DNA from: Mesobacillus harenae
Lineage (GTDB): Bacteria > Bacillota > Bacilli > Bacillales > Cytobacillaceae
Length of the DNA: 64,000 bases
Reading direction: 5' to 3'
Assembly (NCBI RefSeq): GCF_013343715.1
Contig: NZ_JABUNR010000019.1
Location: 33,276-97,275, forward strand
Under the pieces are notes generated by a model that was given only the letters and a program-made list of their open reading frames with translations, made no database searches and was not told the origin of the DNA. Both the position numbers and the translations under genes were made by a program. Shown here in pieces: positions 1 to 8,013 of this stretch; the first letter of the stretch is position 1, and the number at the start of each line of letters is the position of its first letter.

Positions 1-767
1 CTGAACAGGCATATGAAATTGCCAGCGATGACACATTGCTGGTAGTTGTTGATACGCACAAACCATCTCTCGTGATTGATGAGAAGCTGCTAAACAGGAT
101 CGACAACGTTGTCGTAATTGACCATCATCGCCGGGGAGAAGAGTTTATTGAAAATCCGCTGCTTGTTTATATGGAGCCTTACGCTTCCTCGACGGCTGAG
201 TTGATCACGGAGCTGCTTGAATATCAGCCGAAAACTAGCCGAATTCAAATGCTGGAGGCTACTGCTCTTCTAGCCGGGATAATTGTGGACACAAAAAGTT
301 TTACCCTCAGGACAGGCGCGAGAACTTTTGATGCTGCTTCCTATTTGCGCAGCCATGGAGCTGATACAGTTCTTGTTCAAAAGTTTCTAAAAGAGGATGT
401 AGACACTTATATTAAACGGTCAAAATTAATAGAAAAGGTTTCATTCTATCGTGAAGGTATGGTGATTGCTGCTGGAAACGATGATGAAATATACAATCAG
501 GTGCTGATCGCGCAAGCTGCAGATACATTGCTGACGATGGACGGGGTTACAGCTTCATTCGTTATATCAAAACGATCAGAAGATGAAATCGGAATAAGTG
601 CCCGTTCACTAGGCGAAGTAAATGTCCAGGTCATTATGGAAAAGTTAGGTGGCGGTGGACACTTGACCAACGCGGCTGCACAGCTTACAGAAGCAACAAC
701 TGAAGAAGCTGAAAATATGCTTAAAGATGCAATAGATGAATACTTAGAAGGAGGAACCAAAGAATGA
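1..767 (+). CDS. gdpP: Cyclic-di-AMP phosphodiesterase GdpP, 3' part
   Basis: The reading frame is open from the window edge (frame beginning at base 3), so the true start and the N-terminal membrane, PAS and degenerate GGDEF parts lie outside. About 254 residues of the DHH/DHHA1 phosphodiesterase module are visible: VVDTHKP and VIDHHRR supply the metal-binding DHH motif, and GGGGHLTNAAA near the end is the DHHA1 glycine-histidine motif. The family hydrolyses the second messenger c-di-AMP, which controls potassium and osmolyte uptake and cell-wall homeostasis. The stop codon overlaps the rplI start in an ATGA arrangement, the usual gdpP-rplI-dnaB order of Bacilli. Identification is firm from motifs and synteny. 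Confidence 0.95.
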   Translation, partial: EQAYEIASDDTLLVVVDTHKPSLVIDEKLLNRIDNVVVIDHHRRGEEFIENPLLVYMEPYASSTAELITELLEYQPKTSRIQMLEATALLAGIIVDTKSFTLRTGARTFDAASYLRSHGADTVLVQKFLKEDVDTYIKRSKLIEKVSFYREGMVIAAGNDDEIYNQVLIAQAADTLLTMDGVTASFVISKRSEDEIGISARSLGEVNVQVIMEKLGGGGHLTNAAAQLTEATTEEAENMLKDAIDEYLEGGTKE

Positions 768-1213
768 AGGTTATCTTTTTAAAAGATGTTAAAGGAAAAG
801 GGAAAAAGGGCGAAGTTAAAAATGTAGCAGATGGATATGCTCATAATTTTTTAATTAAGCAAGGGTTAGCAGTAGAAGCGAATACCGCAGCCGTTAGTTC
901 TTTAAATGCTCAAAAGAAAAAAGAAGAAAAGCAAGCTGAAGAAGAGTTAGCGCAAGCGGAAGAACTAAAAGGCAAGCTCGAAAAAATTACTGTTGAGTTA
1001 ACTGCTAAGTCAGGTGAGGGCGGTAAGATATTCGGTTCTATTACGAGCAAGCAAATTGCTGATACATTGCAGAAGGTTAATAAAATTAAGATTGATAAGC
1101 GCAAGATTGAACTGTCAGATGCAATCAGGTCACTAGGATATACAAAGGTTCCTGTTAAGCTTCACACAGAAGTGACAGCTACCCTGAATGTGCATGTAAA
1201 AGAAGGAAACTAA
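764..1213 (+). CDS. rplI: 50S ribosomal protein L9
   Basis: The 149-residue product has the normal length of L9. The N-terminal globular domain begins MKVIFLKDVKGKGKKGEV and contains GYAHNFLIKQGLA. It is followed by a long charged connecting helix (about residues 48-75, rich in K, E and Q) and the C-terminal RNA-binding domain with GGKIFGSITSKQI. L9 binds 23S rRNA near the base of the L1 stalk and helps keep the reading frame. The start overlaps the gdpP stop, so the two are translationally coupled, with AGGAGG inside the end of gdpP. A terminator follows at 1268. Confidence 0.98.
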   Translation: MKVIFLKDVKGKGKKGEVKNVADGYAHNFLIKQGLAVEANTAAVSSLNAQKKKEEKQAEEELAQAEELKGKLEKITVELTAKSGEGGKIFGSITSKQIADTLQKVNKIKIDKRKIELSDAIRSLGYTKVPVKLHTEVTATLNVHVKEGN

Positions 1214-1267
1214 ATTTGGCAGTTCCATTCCCCGTTAAACATGATAAAATAAATAGTAGCGAAATTT

Positions 1268-1294
1268 AGTGATCAGTCCTGCTGATCACTTTTT
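1268..1294 (+). terminator. Rho-independent terminator after rplI
   Basis: A perfect 9-bp stem AGTGATCAG / CTGATCACT with a 5-base loop is followed by TTTTCT. It lies between rplI and dnaB and may be partial, since these genes are often co-transcribed. Confidence 0.75.
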
Positions 1295-1339
1295 CTATAT
1301 AGAAGAAAAAATCATTCCTCTTAAAAGGGAGGTATTTCA

Positions 1340-2704
1340 GTGAGTGATTATTTAGCGGACAGGCTTCCGCCTCAAAGTATTGAAGCCGAGCAAGCAGTTC
1401 TCGGCGCTATTTTTCTAGAGCCTTCAGCACTGACATTAGCAACTGAAGTCTTAATTCCCGAGGATTTTTACCGGGCATCCCATCAAAAAATCTTTGAGGC
1501 CATGCTTAAGTTAAATGACGAAGGAAAGGCAGTAGATTTGATCACTGTTACAGAATCCTTGGCAGCTGCTAAGCTTTTAGAAGATACCGGTGGTGTCAGT
1601 TATTTGAGCGAGCTGGCAGGCTCAGTGCCTACAGCAGCCAATATAGAATACTATGCACGGATTGTTGAAGAAAAATCGCTATTAAGACGCCTGATCCGTA
1701 CGGCAACGAATATCGCCCAGGATGGATACACCAGAGAAGATGAAGTTGGCGCCCTTCTTAGTGAAGCAGAGAAAAATATATTAGAAGTATCCCGGCGTAC
1801 GAATGCAGGTGCTTTCCATAACATTAAGGACGTCCTGGTCAGAACCTACGACAACATCGAGACTCTTCATAACCGTGTAGGCGATGTCACTGGAATCGCA
1901 ACAGGCTTTAATGATCTCGATAAAATGACAGCCGGATTTCAGCGGAATGATCTAATTATTGTTGCTGCTCGTCCTTCGGTTGGTAAAACGGCATTTGCCC
2001 TAAACATCGCCCAAAATGTCGCCACTAAAACGGGTGAGAATGTTGCGATTTTTAGCCTTGAGATGGGTGCAGAACAACTTGTTATGCGTATGCTTTGTGC
2101 AGAAGGAAATATCGATGCACAAAGGCTAAGGACAGGTAGCTTAACTGATGATGACTGGGGAAAGCTGACTATGGCAATGGGCAGCCTCTCTAATTCAGGT
2201 ATTTTTATAGATGACACGCCTGGCGTTAAAATAAGCGAAATTCGCTCCAAATGCCGAAGACTTAAGCAGGAGACCGGACTAGGGATGATTTTGATCGATT
2301 ACCTGCAGCTGATTCAAGGAAGCGGGCGTTCCGGAGAAAACAGACAGCAGGAAGTTTCCGAAATCTCACGTACTTTAAAAGAGCTGGCTCGTGAACTTCA
2401 AGTTCCCGTTATAGCACTGTCTCAGCTATCTCGTGGTGTGGAACAGCGGCAGGATAAGCGTCCAATGATGTCTGATATCCGTGAATCCGGAAGTATCGAG
2501 CAGGATGCCGATATCGTTGCCTTTCTATATCGTGATGACTATTATGATAAAGAATCTGAGTCGAAAAATATCATTGAAATCATTATTGCTAAGCAGCGTA
2601 ATGGTCCTGTTGGGACTGTCCAGCTAGCTTTTGTTAAAGAATTTAATAAATTCGTTAACCTTGAAAGACGATTTGATGATTCGTCGATTCCGGCTGGTGC
2701 GTAA
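1340..2704 (+). CDS. dnaB: Replicative DNA helicase
   Basis: This is the hexameric 5'-3' replication fork helicase (called DnaC in B. subtilis). The 454-residue length is typical. An N-terminal primase-interacting domain (about residues 10-110) is followed by the RecA-like domain with Walker A ARPSVGKTA (about 210) and Walker B-like MILIDYLQLI (about 320), then the DnaB signature QVPVIALSQLSRGVEQR and DIRESGSIEQDAD. The start is GTG at 1340 behind GGGAGG. Its position after gdpP-rplI and before purA is the conserved Bacillus order. No odd features are visible. Confidence 0.98.
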   Translation: MSDYLADRLPPQSIEAEQAVLGAIFLEPSALTLATEVLIPEDFYRASHQKIFEAMLKLNDEGKAVDLITVTESLAAAKLLEDTGGVSYLSELAGSVPTAANIEYYARIVEEKSLLRRLIRTATNIAQDGYTREDEVGALLSEAEKNILEVSRRTNAGAFHNIKDVLVRTYDNIETLHNRVGDVTGIATGFNDLDKMTAGFQRNDLIIVAARPSVGKTAFALNIAQNVATKTGENVAIFSLEMGAEQLVMRMLCAEGNIDAQRLRTGSLTDDDWGKLTMAMGSLSNSGIFIDDTPGVKISEIRSKCRRLKQETGLGMILIDYLQLIQGSGRSGENRQQEVSEISRTLKELARELQVPVIALSQLSRGVEQRQDKRPMMSDIRESGSIEQDADIVAFLYRDDYYDKESESKNIIEIIIAKQRNGPVGTVQLAFVKEFNKFVNLERRFDDSSIPAGA

Positions 2705-2717
2705 TTCTCTTAATTTT

Positions 2718-2749
2718 GGTTAGCCTATAAAAGGCTAACCTTTTATTTT
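2718..2749 (+). terminator. Terminator after dnaB
   Basis: A perfect 8-bp stem GGTTAGCC / GGCTAACC with a 7-base loop is followed by TTTTATTTT, immediately after the dnaB stop. Confidence 0.85.
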
Positions 2750-2834
2750 AGATAAGAAAGAAAAACATTAGTCATTGACTAATGCACTAGCGCCTTGCCG
2801 CTTAAGGTCGTTTTGGTCCGGGTATGCATCTTAA

Positions 2835-2910
2835 TTTTACGAACAAATTAACTTTTTTACATATAATAGTTCGTGTTTCATTGACTTTACTTCGCTAAAA
2901 CTGATAAGAT
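2835..2910 (+). promoter_or_regulatory. purA promoter with inverted PurBox pair
   Basis: A sigma-A type promoter is present: -35 TTGACT (2881-2886), 18-bp spacer, -10 TAAGAT (2905-2910). Just upstream lie two inverted CGAAC cores, at 2840-2844 and 2869-2873 (as GTTCG), each in an A/T-rich context and with 24 bases between the cores. This is the arrangement of PurBoxes bound by Bacillus PurR, whose consensus is AWWWCCGAACWWT. Each box departs from the consensus at two or three positions. PurR control of purA is known in B. subtilis; here it is inferred from the motif. Confidence 0.6.
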
Positions 2911-2963
2911 TTAATTGTTTGATTCAGAAAACTAATTCAACCGAAATTTCGGAGGTGTTTTTT

Positions 2964-4256
2964 ATGTCATCAGTAGTCGTAGTAGGTACACAATGGGGAG
3001 ATGAAGGCAAAGGTAAGATTACCGACTTTCTCTCTGAAAATGCAGAAGTAATTGCCCGTTACCAGGGTGGAAACAATGCTGGGCATACGATTAAATTTAA
3101 CGGAGAAACGTATAAGCTTCATTTAATTCCATCAGGAATCTTCTATAGTGATAAAAAGTGTGTAATCGGAAATGGTATGGTTGTTGATCCAAAAGCGCTA
3201 GTAAAGGAACTCGCTTATCTTCACGAACGAGGGATTTCTACTGACAATCTCCGCATCAGCAACAGAGCCCATGTTATTTTACCTTATCATTTAAAACTTG
3301 ATGAGGTAGAGGAAGCAAGCAAAGGTGCTAATAAAATTGGTACAACGAAAAAGGGAATCGGCCCTGCCTATATGGATAAGGCTGCCCGAATCGGTATTCG
3401 TATTGCGGATCTTTTAGACCGAGAGATTTTTGAAGAAAAATTAGACCGTAATTTAAAAGAAAAAAACCGGTTACTTGAACGGATTTATGAAACTGAAGGT
3501 TTTAAAATTGAAGATATTCTAGATGAATATTACGATTATGGTCAGCAAATCATGCATTATGTATGTGACACATCGGTTGTCTTGAATGATGCTCTCGATG
3601 ATGGGCGCCGTGTTTTATTTGAAGGTGCACAAGGAGTCATGCTTGATATCGACCAAGGTACATATCCATTTGTTACATCCTCGAACCCTGTTGCTGGCGG
3701 AGTGACTATTGGTTCAGGAGTCGGTCCAACTAAAATTAAACATGTTGTTGGCGTATCCAAGGCCTATACGACTAGGGTAGGAGACGGGCCATTTCCAACA
3801 GAGCTTGATAACGAGATTGGCAGTATGATACGTGAGGTTGGCCGCGAGTATGGAACAACTACAGGGCGTCCGCGCAGAGTTGGCTGGTTTGACAGTGTTG
3901 TTGTTCGCCATGCCCGCAGGGTCAGTGGAATCACGGATTTATCTCTAAATTCTATTGATGTTCTTACTGGAATTGAAAAACTTAAGATTTGTGTGGCTTA
4001 TAAGTATAAAGGGGAAGTTATCTCAGAATTCCCTGCCAGCCTTAAAATGCTGGCAGAATGTGAACCTGTATATGAAGAACTATCAGGTTGGACTGAGGAT
4101 ATCACAGGCTGCAAATCCCTTAATGAACTTCCAGCTAATGCTAGGCACTATCTTGAAAGAATTTCACAGTTAACTGGAATTCCGCTTTCGATCTTTTCGG
4201 TGGGTCCAGACCGCTCTCAGACGAATGTGGTTTTAAGTCCATGGAGACAGCACTAA
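2964..4256 (+). CDS. purA: Adenylosuccinate synthetase
   Basis: The enzyme couples IMP and aspartate with GTP hydrolysis to form adenylosuccinate, the first committed step to AMP. The start is ATG 2964 (MSSVVVVGTQWGDEGKGK) behind GGAGGTG; an in-frame upstream methionine at 2919 would run through the leader and has no ribosome site. The 430-residue length is normal. The N-terminal GTP-binding loop GDEGKGK, the GNNAGHTI segment and TTGRPRRVGWFD near residue 300 are family signatures. It is a single-gene unit with its own PurR-type promoter and a terminator at 4268. Confidence 0.98.
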   Translation: MSSVVVVGTQWGDEGKGKITDFLSENAEVIARYQGGNNAGHTIKFNGETYKLHLIPSGIFYSDKKCVIGNGMVVDPKALVKELAYLHERGISTDNLRISNRAHVILPYHLKLDEVEEASKGANKIGTTKKGIGPAYMDKAARIGIRIADLLDREIFEEKLDRNLKEKNRLLERIYETEGFKIEDILDEYYDYGQQIMHYVCDTSVVLNDALDDGRRVLFEGAQGVMLDIDQGTYPFVTSSNPVAGGVTIGSGVGPTKIKHVVGVSKAYTTRVGDGPFPTELDNEIGSMIREVGREYGTTTGRPRRVGWFDSVVVRHARRVSGITDLSLNSIDVLTGIEKLKICVAYKYKGEVISEFPASLKMLAECEPVYEELSGWTEDITGCKSLNELPANARHYLERISQLTGIPLSIFSVGPDRSQTNVVLSPWRQH

Positions 4257-4267
4257 AAACGATGGAA

Positions 4268-4296
4268 AGCCTCCCTTTTTCAGGGAGGCTTTTTAT
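4268..4296 (+). terminator. Terminator after purA
   Basis: Perfect 8-bp stem AGCCTCCC / GGGAGGCT, 7-base loop, then TTTTATT. Confidence 0.9.
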
Positions 4297-4740
4297 TATG
4301 CCAGACTGAAATAGGGCTAATGGTAACACTAATTCTTAACGGTTTAAGCCAAAGCTTAACTTTTAATTAGTTGTGGGGTATTTTAAGCGATTCCATTGTG
4401 ATGTCACCAGTATGATGCAATAACTAAATTTTGTGATGCATAACAGCAAATAAATGTTGCAATAATGGTTGAATACAATGCATAAAAGCAATAGAATGAC
4501 GCAATTATAGTTAAATCCGTTCCTTAATCCTCCTTATATACTAAACGGGGTATCGGAAAGGGTTGTAAAATAGGATAATATTTTTGGAAGATACCCTAGT
4601 TTAGCTTCTGGATCTTTTAGGGCCCAGCAGATCTGAAATAAAGCACCTAAATTAGCCCAATTAGTCCTCTAATTAAGAGGAAACTCGAGGACTATAGTGG
4701 AATATTAATTGGTTTATTAAAGAAATAAAACTTTTCTCGA
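4297..4740. other. Intergenic gap, no gene seen
   Basis: About 440 A/T-rich bases between the purA terminator and the tRNA promoter. I see no plausible reading frame, no RNA gene and no clear repeat apart from short AATGCA-like words around 4430-4510. Confidence 0.6.
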
Positions 4741-4746
4741 AAAATG

Positions 4747-4776
4747 TTGGACAAGGTTATAATCCTATGATATTAT
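4747..4776 (+). promoter_or_regulatory. tRNA cluster promoter
   Basis: TTGGAC (4747-4752), an 18-bp spacer and TATTAT (4771-4776) form a plausible sigma-A promoter. It lies 24 bases upstream of the truncated tRNA-Lys copy, so transcription would run through the half copy before reaching the intact tRNAs. Confidence 0.6.
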
Positions 4777-4798
4777 AAAAAACGTCGTTAAATTAGAA

Positions 4799-4826
4799 AC
4801 GAGCCATTAGCTCAGTTGGTAGAGCA
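4799..4826 (+). pseudogene. 5' fragment of tRNA-Lys (duplicated half)
   Basis: Bases 4799-4826 are identical to 4957-4984, that is, two flanking bases plus the first 26 bases of the intact tRNA-Lys (acceptor strand and most of the D arm). After base 26 the sequence diverges completely, and no anticodon arm, T arm or 3' acceptor strand follows. It sits exactly where a promoter-proximal tRNA would be expected. It is a tRNA remnant or duplication product, not a functional gene. Confidence 0.85.
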
Positions 4827-4958
4827 ACGAGCAAAGCTTCAATGAGTAGCTGCGAGTTGTACCGATCGATCCACAGCCTGAATAAGCTTACTGAGATCGG
4901 GACATCGAAGATTCTAAATCTCAATTGGATGATTTATTTAGGAAGCATTATATTGTAC

Positions 4959-5034
4959 GAGCCATTAGCTCAGTTGGTAGAGCATCTGACTTTTAATCAG
5001 AGGGTCGAAGGTTCGAATCCTTCATGGCTCACCA
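4959..5034 (+). tRNA. tRNA-Lys (UUU)
   Basis: A complete cloverleaf: acceptor GAGCCAT / ATGGCTC, D arm GCTC..GAGC, anticodon stem CTGA/TCAG with loop CTTTTAA (anticodon TTT), T arm with GGTTCGAATCC, and an encoded CCA at 5032-5034. Confidence 0.97.
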
Positions 5035-5045
5035 CTTAATTTTAC

Positions 5046-5117
5046 GGCCCCTTGGTCAAGCGGTTAAGACACCGCCCTTTCACGGCGGTAACACGGGTTC
5101 GAATCCCGTAGGGGTCA
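5046..5117 (+). tRNA. tRNA-Glu (UUC)
   Basis: Acceptor GGCCCCT / AGGGGTC with one G-T pair, anticodon loop CTTTCAC (anticodon TTC), T arm GGGTTCGAATCCC. CCA is not encoded. It follows tRNA-Lys by 11 bases. Confidence 0.97.
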
Positions 5118-5161
5118 TTACTTATTTACATAATTTTAATCAAATAGGCTATATATATTAT

Positions 5162-5234
5162 GGCTCAGTAGCTCAGTCGGTAGAGCAAAGGACTGAAAAT
5201 CCTTGTGTCGGCGGTTCGATTCCGTCCTGAGCCA
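5162..5234 (+). tRNA. tRNA-Phe (GAA)
   Basis: Acceptor GGCTCAG / CTGAGCC, anticodon loop CTGAAAA (anticodon GAA), T arm GCGGTTCGATTCCG. CCA is not encoded. It is the last tRNA of the cluster, followed at once by a strong terminator. Confidence 0.97.
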
Positions 5235-5240
5235 CTCAAA

Positions 5241-5276
5241 AAAGGGAGTATGTCCACACGACATACTCCCTTTTTG
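5241..5276 (+). terminator. Terminator of the tRNA cluster
   Basis: Perfect 11-bp stem GGGAGTATGTC / GACATACTCCC with loop CACAC and TTTTTG. Its T-run abuts the WalR-type box. Confidence 0.92.
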
Positions 5277-5291
5277 TTACAATTCTGTAAC
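5275..5291 (+). promoter_or_regulatory. WalR (YycF) binding box
   Basis: TGTTAC-AATTC-TGTAAC fits the published WalR consensus TGTWAH-N5-TGTWAH at every fixed position. It lies about 335 bases upstream of the M23 peptidase gene. A -10-like TATCTATAA follows at 5305, so a long leader is possible. WalR control is inferred from the motif and from the kind of gene downstream. Confidence 0.55.
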
Positions 5292-5627
5292 ATTAAGCAC
5301 TTTTTATCTATAAACCATATGCCAATATTGAAATTTAGTCATTTCCTTGTCGAACTCGTCCTAAAGACCTAGAAAAACCTTGGCCTAAAAAGGTTTTGTC
5401 TTAAAAATATCCAATAATGTTGGATGGTTTTAACAGTTAGTTCTGGCAATTAACTTACAAATTTCGTAATAAAATGACAGTAATTATACAGTTTTGTTAC
5501 ATAACAACGTCTATTAATCTTTTTAAAATAAAATATGGTAAAGTATAGAAGTGATATTTAAGTTGCTTGCTAAGTAACTAACTATAGCTAGTAAATGCGC
5601 TAGCTTTTCGTATGTAGGAGGAAACCC
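5292..5627. other. Long leader or intergenic region before M23 gene
   Basis: About 335 A/T-rich bases with no gene. A short hairpin AAAACCTT / AAGGTTTT lies at 5374-5397 without a T-run. AGCTAG / CTAGCT at 5586-5605 could form a small stem just before the ribosome site. I looked for a ydaO-type c-di-AMP riboswitch, common ahead of cell-wall hydrolases, and do not see its conserved core. Confidence 0.5.
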
Positions 5628-7103
5628 ATGGAGATCACCAAAAAGAAGCTATCCCAAATTGCCGGAAAAACATCTGGTTATATATCCCCGGCGATTAAGA
5701 AAGCTGTTGTCTCTGCTGTAGCTTTTTCTGCACTGGCATTTGGAGCCGGTAATTCAGTAAGCGCAGCTGGATCTGACTTAACAACGGTTTATTATGTATA
5801 TGCAAATGACACTTTCATTGGAACAGTATCTGATAAAAACGTTATCGAGAAATTAGTTGCAGATAAGATTATTGAGGCAGAAAAACACTTTGAAGGCATT
5901 GAACTAACCTTAAACAAAGAAATTACATACATTCCAGAGCAGGTTTTTAAATCTTCTTCACCCGCAGAAAACGGGGAAGCAGTGGGTCACTTCCAAGATG
6001 AGATAGGCGTGCAGGCAGAAGCTGCAGCCGTTTCTATTGATGGAAACCCAGTAGCATACGTACAAAGTGCCGAAGCCGCAGAAGATGTCTTAAAGTCATT
6101 AAAGCTTCAGTATATTAGTGAAGATGAATTGAAAGAAGCCGAAAACTTAAAGCAGGTTTCTAAAGACTCTTTACCACCATTAGAAAAAAATGAAACTCGT
6201 ATTTTGGACGTTAAATTTTCAAAAGAAGTTTCAGTTTCAGCTGAAAAAGTTGATCCTGCGAAAATTTTAACCAAAGATGATACGTTAAAGCTATTGAAAA
6301 ATGGGACATTAGAAGAGCAAAAGTACACGGTTAAAGAGGGAGATGTTCTCGGAGGAATTGCGAACTCCCATGGTTTAACTCTTAAAGAAATGCTCTCTCT
6401 AAACCCAGGTACGAAAGAGGACACAGTTCTTAAAATTGGCGAGCAAGTTAAAGTCACTGTGTTAAAGCCTTTAATAGAATTAACAGTAGAGAAGGAGACG
6501 TACCGAGTAGAAACGGTTCCTTATAAGCGAGAGGTAGAGAATGACTCTTCAATGCCAAAAGGTGATTCAAAGGTTAAACAAGAGGGCAAGGAAGGATCAA
6601 ATGGGGTTTCCTACGCGATTACGGAAGTAAATGGACAGACAGTTAAAAGGGAGACGGTGAAAACTGAGGTACTTGAAGAGCCAGTAACAGAAATCACTGT
6701 TAAAGGCACGAAAGTCATTCCCTCCAGAGGAGACGGCACGTTTGCCTGGCCTGCTTCAGGCGGTTATATTTCGAGCCAGCAAGGATATCGATGGGGCAAG
6801 CTTCATAAAGGAATCGATATAGCTAGGCCTAGTAACTATAATATAAGCGCTGCGGATAACGGTGTTGTTGTTTATGCAGGCTATGACGGCGGTTATGGAA
6901 ATAAGATTATCATAGATCACCAGAATGGCTACAAGACGATATACGCCCACTTGGCTTCAATGTCAGTCGGTTCAGGCCAAACGGTTGCAAGAGGATCTAA
7001 GATCGGAGTAATGGGGGCTACAGGAGATTCAACCGGTATCCATCTTCACTTTGAAGTATTTAAAAATGGGAAGCTGGTTAATCCAGTAACAGTTCTTCGT
7101 TAA
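5628..7103 (+). CDS. Exported LysM-G5-M23 peptidoglycan endopeptidase
   Basis: A 491-residue secreted cell-wall hydrolase. A signal peptide (residues 1-46) has a KK-rich start, a hydrophobic core and SVSAAG cleavage site. A LysM domain (about 232-282, YTVKEGDVLGGIANSHG) binds peptidoglycan, a G5 domain follows (about 283-363, with VKGTKV at its end), and the catalytic M23 domain covers 370-490. Zinc ligands H393 and D397 (HKGID) and H474 (HLHFE) are all present. It probably cuts peptide cross-bridges. It lies directly upstream of walRK, whose regulon controls wall hydrolases, and a WalR box is found upstream. ATG 5628 follows GGAGG. Confidence 0.9.
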   Translation: MEITKKKLSQIAGKTSGYISPAIKKAVVSAVAFSALAFGAGNSVSAAGSDLTTVYYVYANDTFIGTVSDKNVIEKLVADKIIEAEKHFEGIELTLNKEITYIPEQVFKSSSPAENGEAVGHFQDEIGVQAEAAAVSIDGNPVAYVQSAEAAEDVLKSLKLQYISEDELKEAENLKQVSKDSLPPLEKNETRILDVKFSKEVSVSAEKVDPAKILTKDDTLKLLKNGTLEEQKYTVKEGDVLGGIANSHGLTLKEMLSLNPGTKEDTVLKIGEQVKVTVLKPLIELTVEKETYRVETVPYKREVENDSSMPKGDSKVKQEGKEGSNGVSYAITEVNGQTVKRETVKTEVLEEPVTEITVKGTKVIPSRGDGTFAWPASGGYISSQQGYRWGKLHKGIDIARPSNYNISAADNGVVVYAGYDGGYGNKIIIDHQNGYKTIYAHLASMSVGSGQTVARGSKIGVMGATGDSTGIHLHFEVFKNGKLVNPVTVLR

Positions 7104-7115
7104 ACGTCTACTTAA

Positions 7116-7143
7116 AAGTCTCTAGATTTCTAGAGGCTTTTTT
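7116..7143 (+). terminator. Terminator after M23 peptidase
   Basis: An 11-bp stem with one G-T pair (AAGTCTCTAGA / TCTAGAGGCTT, 7116-7139) followed by a T-run. Confidence 0.85.
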
Positions 7144-7293
7144 AAATGGAATCCGCCATAGAGGTAAACGTTGGGAAGTATATTAGATGAATTCAGTTTT
7201 CACTCGTGATAGAGTAAAATAGATAGTATAAGAGTTAGACTTCACAGTGTTGATCATAGATATAAAAATTTGTCTTTCAAAGGAGTAACATTC

Positions 7294-8004
7294 ATGGATA
7301 AAAAGATTCTTGTGGTTGACGATGAAAAGCCGATTGCAGATATATTGCAATTTAATTTAAAAAAAGAAGGTTATGACGTGTATTGTGCATATGATGGCAA
7401 TCAGGCGGTCCAGATGGTTGATGAGATCCAGCCTGATCTAATCCTGCTTGATATCATGCTGCCACAGCGCGATGGCATGGAAGTGTGCCGGGAAGTCCGG
7501 AAAAAGTATGAAATGCCGATTATCATGCTTACTGCTAAAGATTCTGAAATAGACAAGGTTTTAGGGCTAGAACTTGGGGCCGATGACTACGTAACAAAGC
7601 CTTTTAGCACTAGGGAGCTAATAGCGCGGGTAAAGGCAAACCTCCGCCGTCAGCAGCAAATTGGCAGCAAGTCTGATGAGGAAGAGGTTTCTAACGATAT
7701 CTCAATTGGATCGCTGACGATTCACCCAGACGCCTATGTTGTATCAAAGCGAGGCCAAACGATTGAGTTAACTCATCGTGAATTTGAACTTTTACATTAT
7801 CTTGGAAAGCACATTGGACAAGTTATGACCCGTGAACATTTGCTGCAAACAGTATGGGGCTACGACTATTATGGAGATGTCCGAACTGTTGATGTTACAG
7901 TTAGGCGCTTGAGAGAAAAAATTGAGGATAATCCAAGTCACCCTTCTTGGATTGTAACCCGTCGCGGTGTCGGTTATTATCTAAGAAATTCAGAGCAGGA
8001 GTAA
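7294..8004 (+). CDS. walR: Response regulator WalR (YycF)
   Basis: OmpR-family regulator of cell-wall metabolism, essential in most Firmicutes. The start is ATG 7294 (MDKKILVVDDE), preceded by AAAGGAG at 7279; an upstream in-frame methionine at 7270 lies before the ribosome site. The receiver domain has the acidic pocket DD (residues 9-10) and the phosphorylated Asp53 in LILLDIMLP. The winged-helix domain (about 135-232) carries REFELLHYLGKH and TVDVTVRRLREKIE. The 236-residue length is normal. It is the first gene of walR-walK-walH-walI-walJ, 9 bases before walK. Confidence 0.98.
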   Translation: MDKKILVVDDEKPIADILQFNLKKEGYDVYCAYDGNQAVQMVDEIQPDLILLDIMLPQRDGMEVCREVRKKYEMPIIMLTAKDSEIDKVLGLELGADDYVTKPFSTRELIARVKANLRRQQQIGSKSDEEEVSNDISIGSLTIHPDAYVVSKRGQTIELTHREFELLHYLGKHIGQVMTREHLLQTVWGYDYYGDVRTVDVTVRRLREKIEDNPSHPSWIVTRRGVGYYLRNSEQE

Positions 8005-8013
8005 TATAGCCGA

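Noticed and set aside
2766..2784. 19-base palindrome CATTAGTCATTGACTAATG between dnaB and purA
   Set aside because: It could be an operator or a second terminator, but there is no T-run and no known regulator site, so it was not called as a feature.
4842..5230. Two short frames crossing the tRNA genes
   Set aside because: They overlap intact tRNAs and are coincidental.
5292..5627. c-di-AMP (ydaO) riboswitch ahead of the wall peptidase
   Set aside because: The conserved core sequences of that riboswitch are not present; only two short hairpins are seen.
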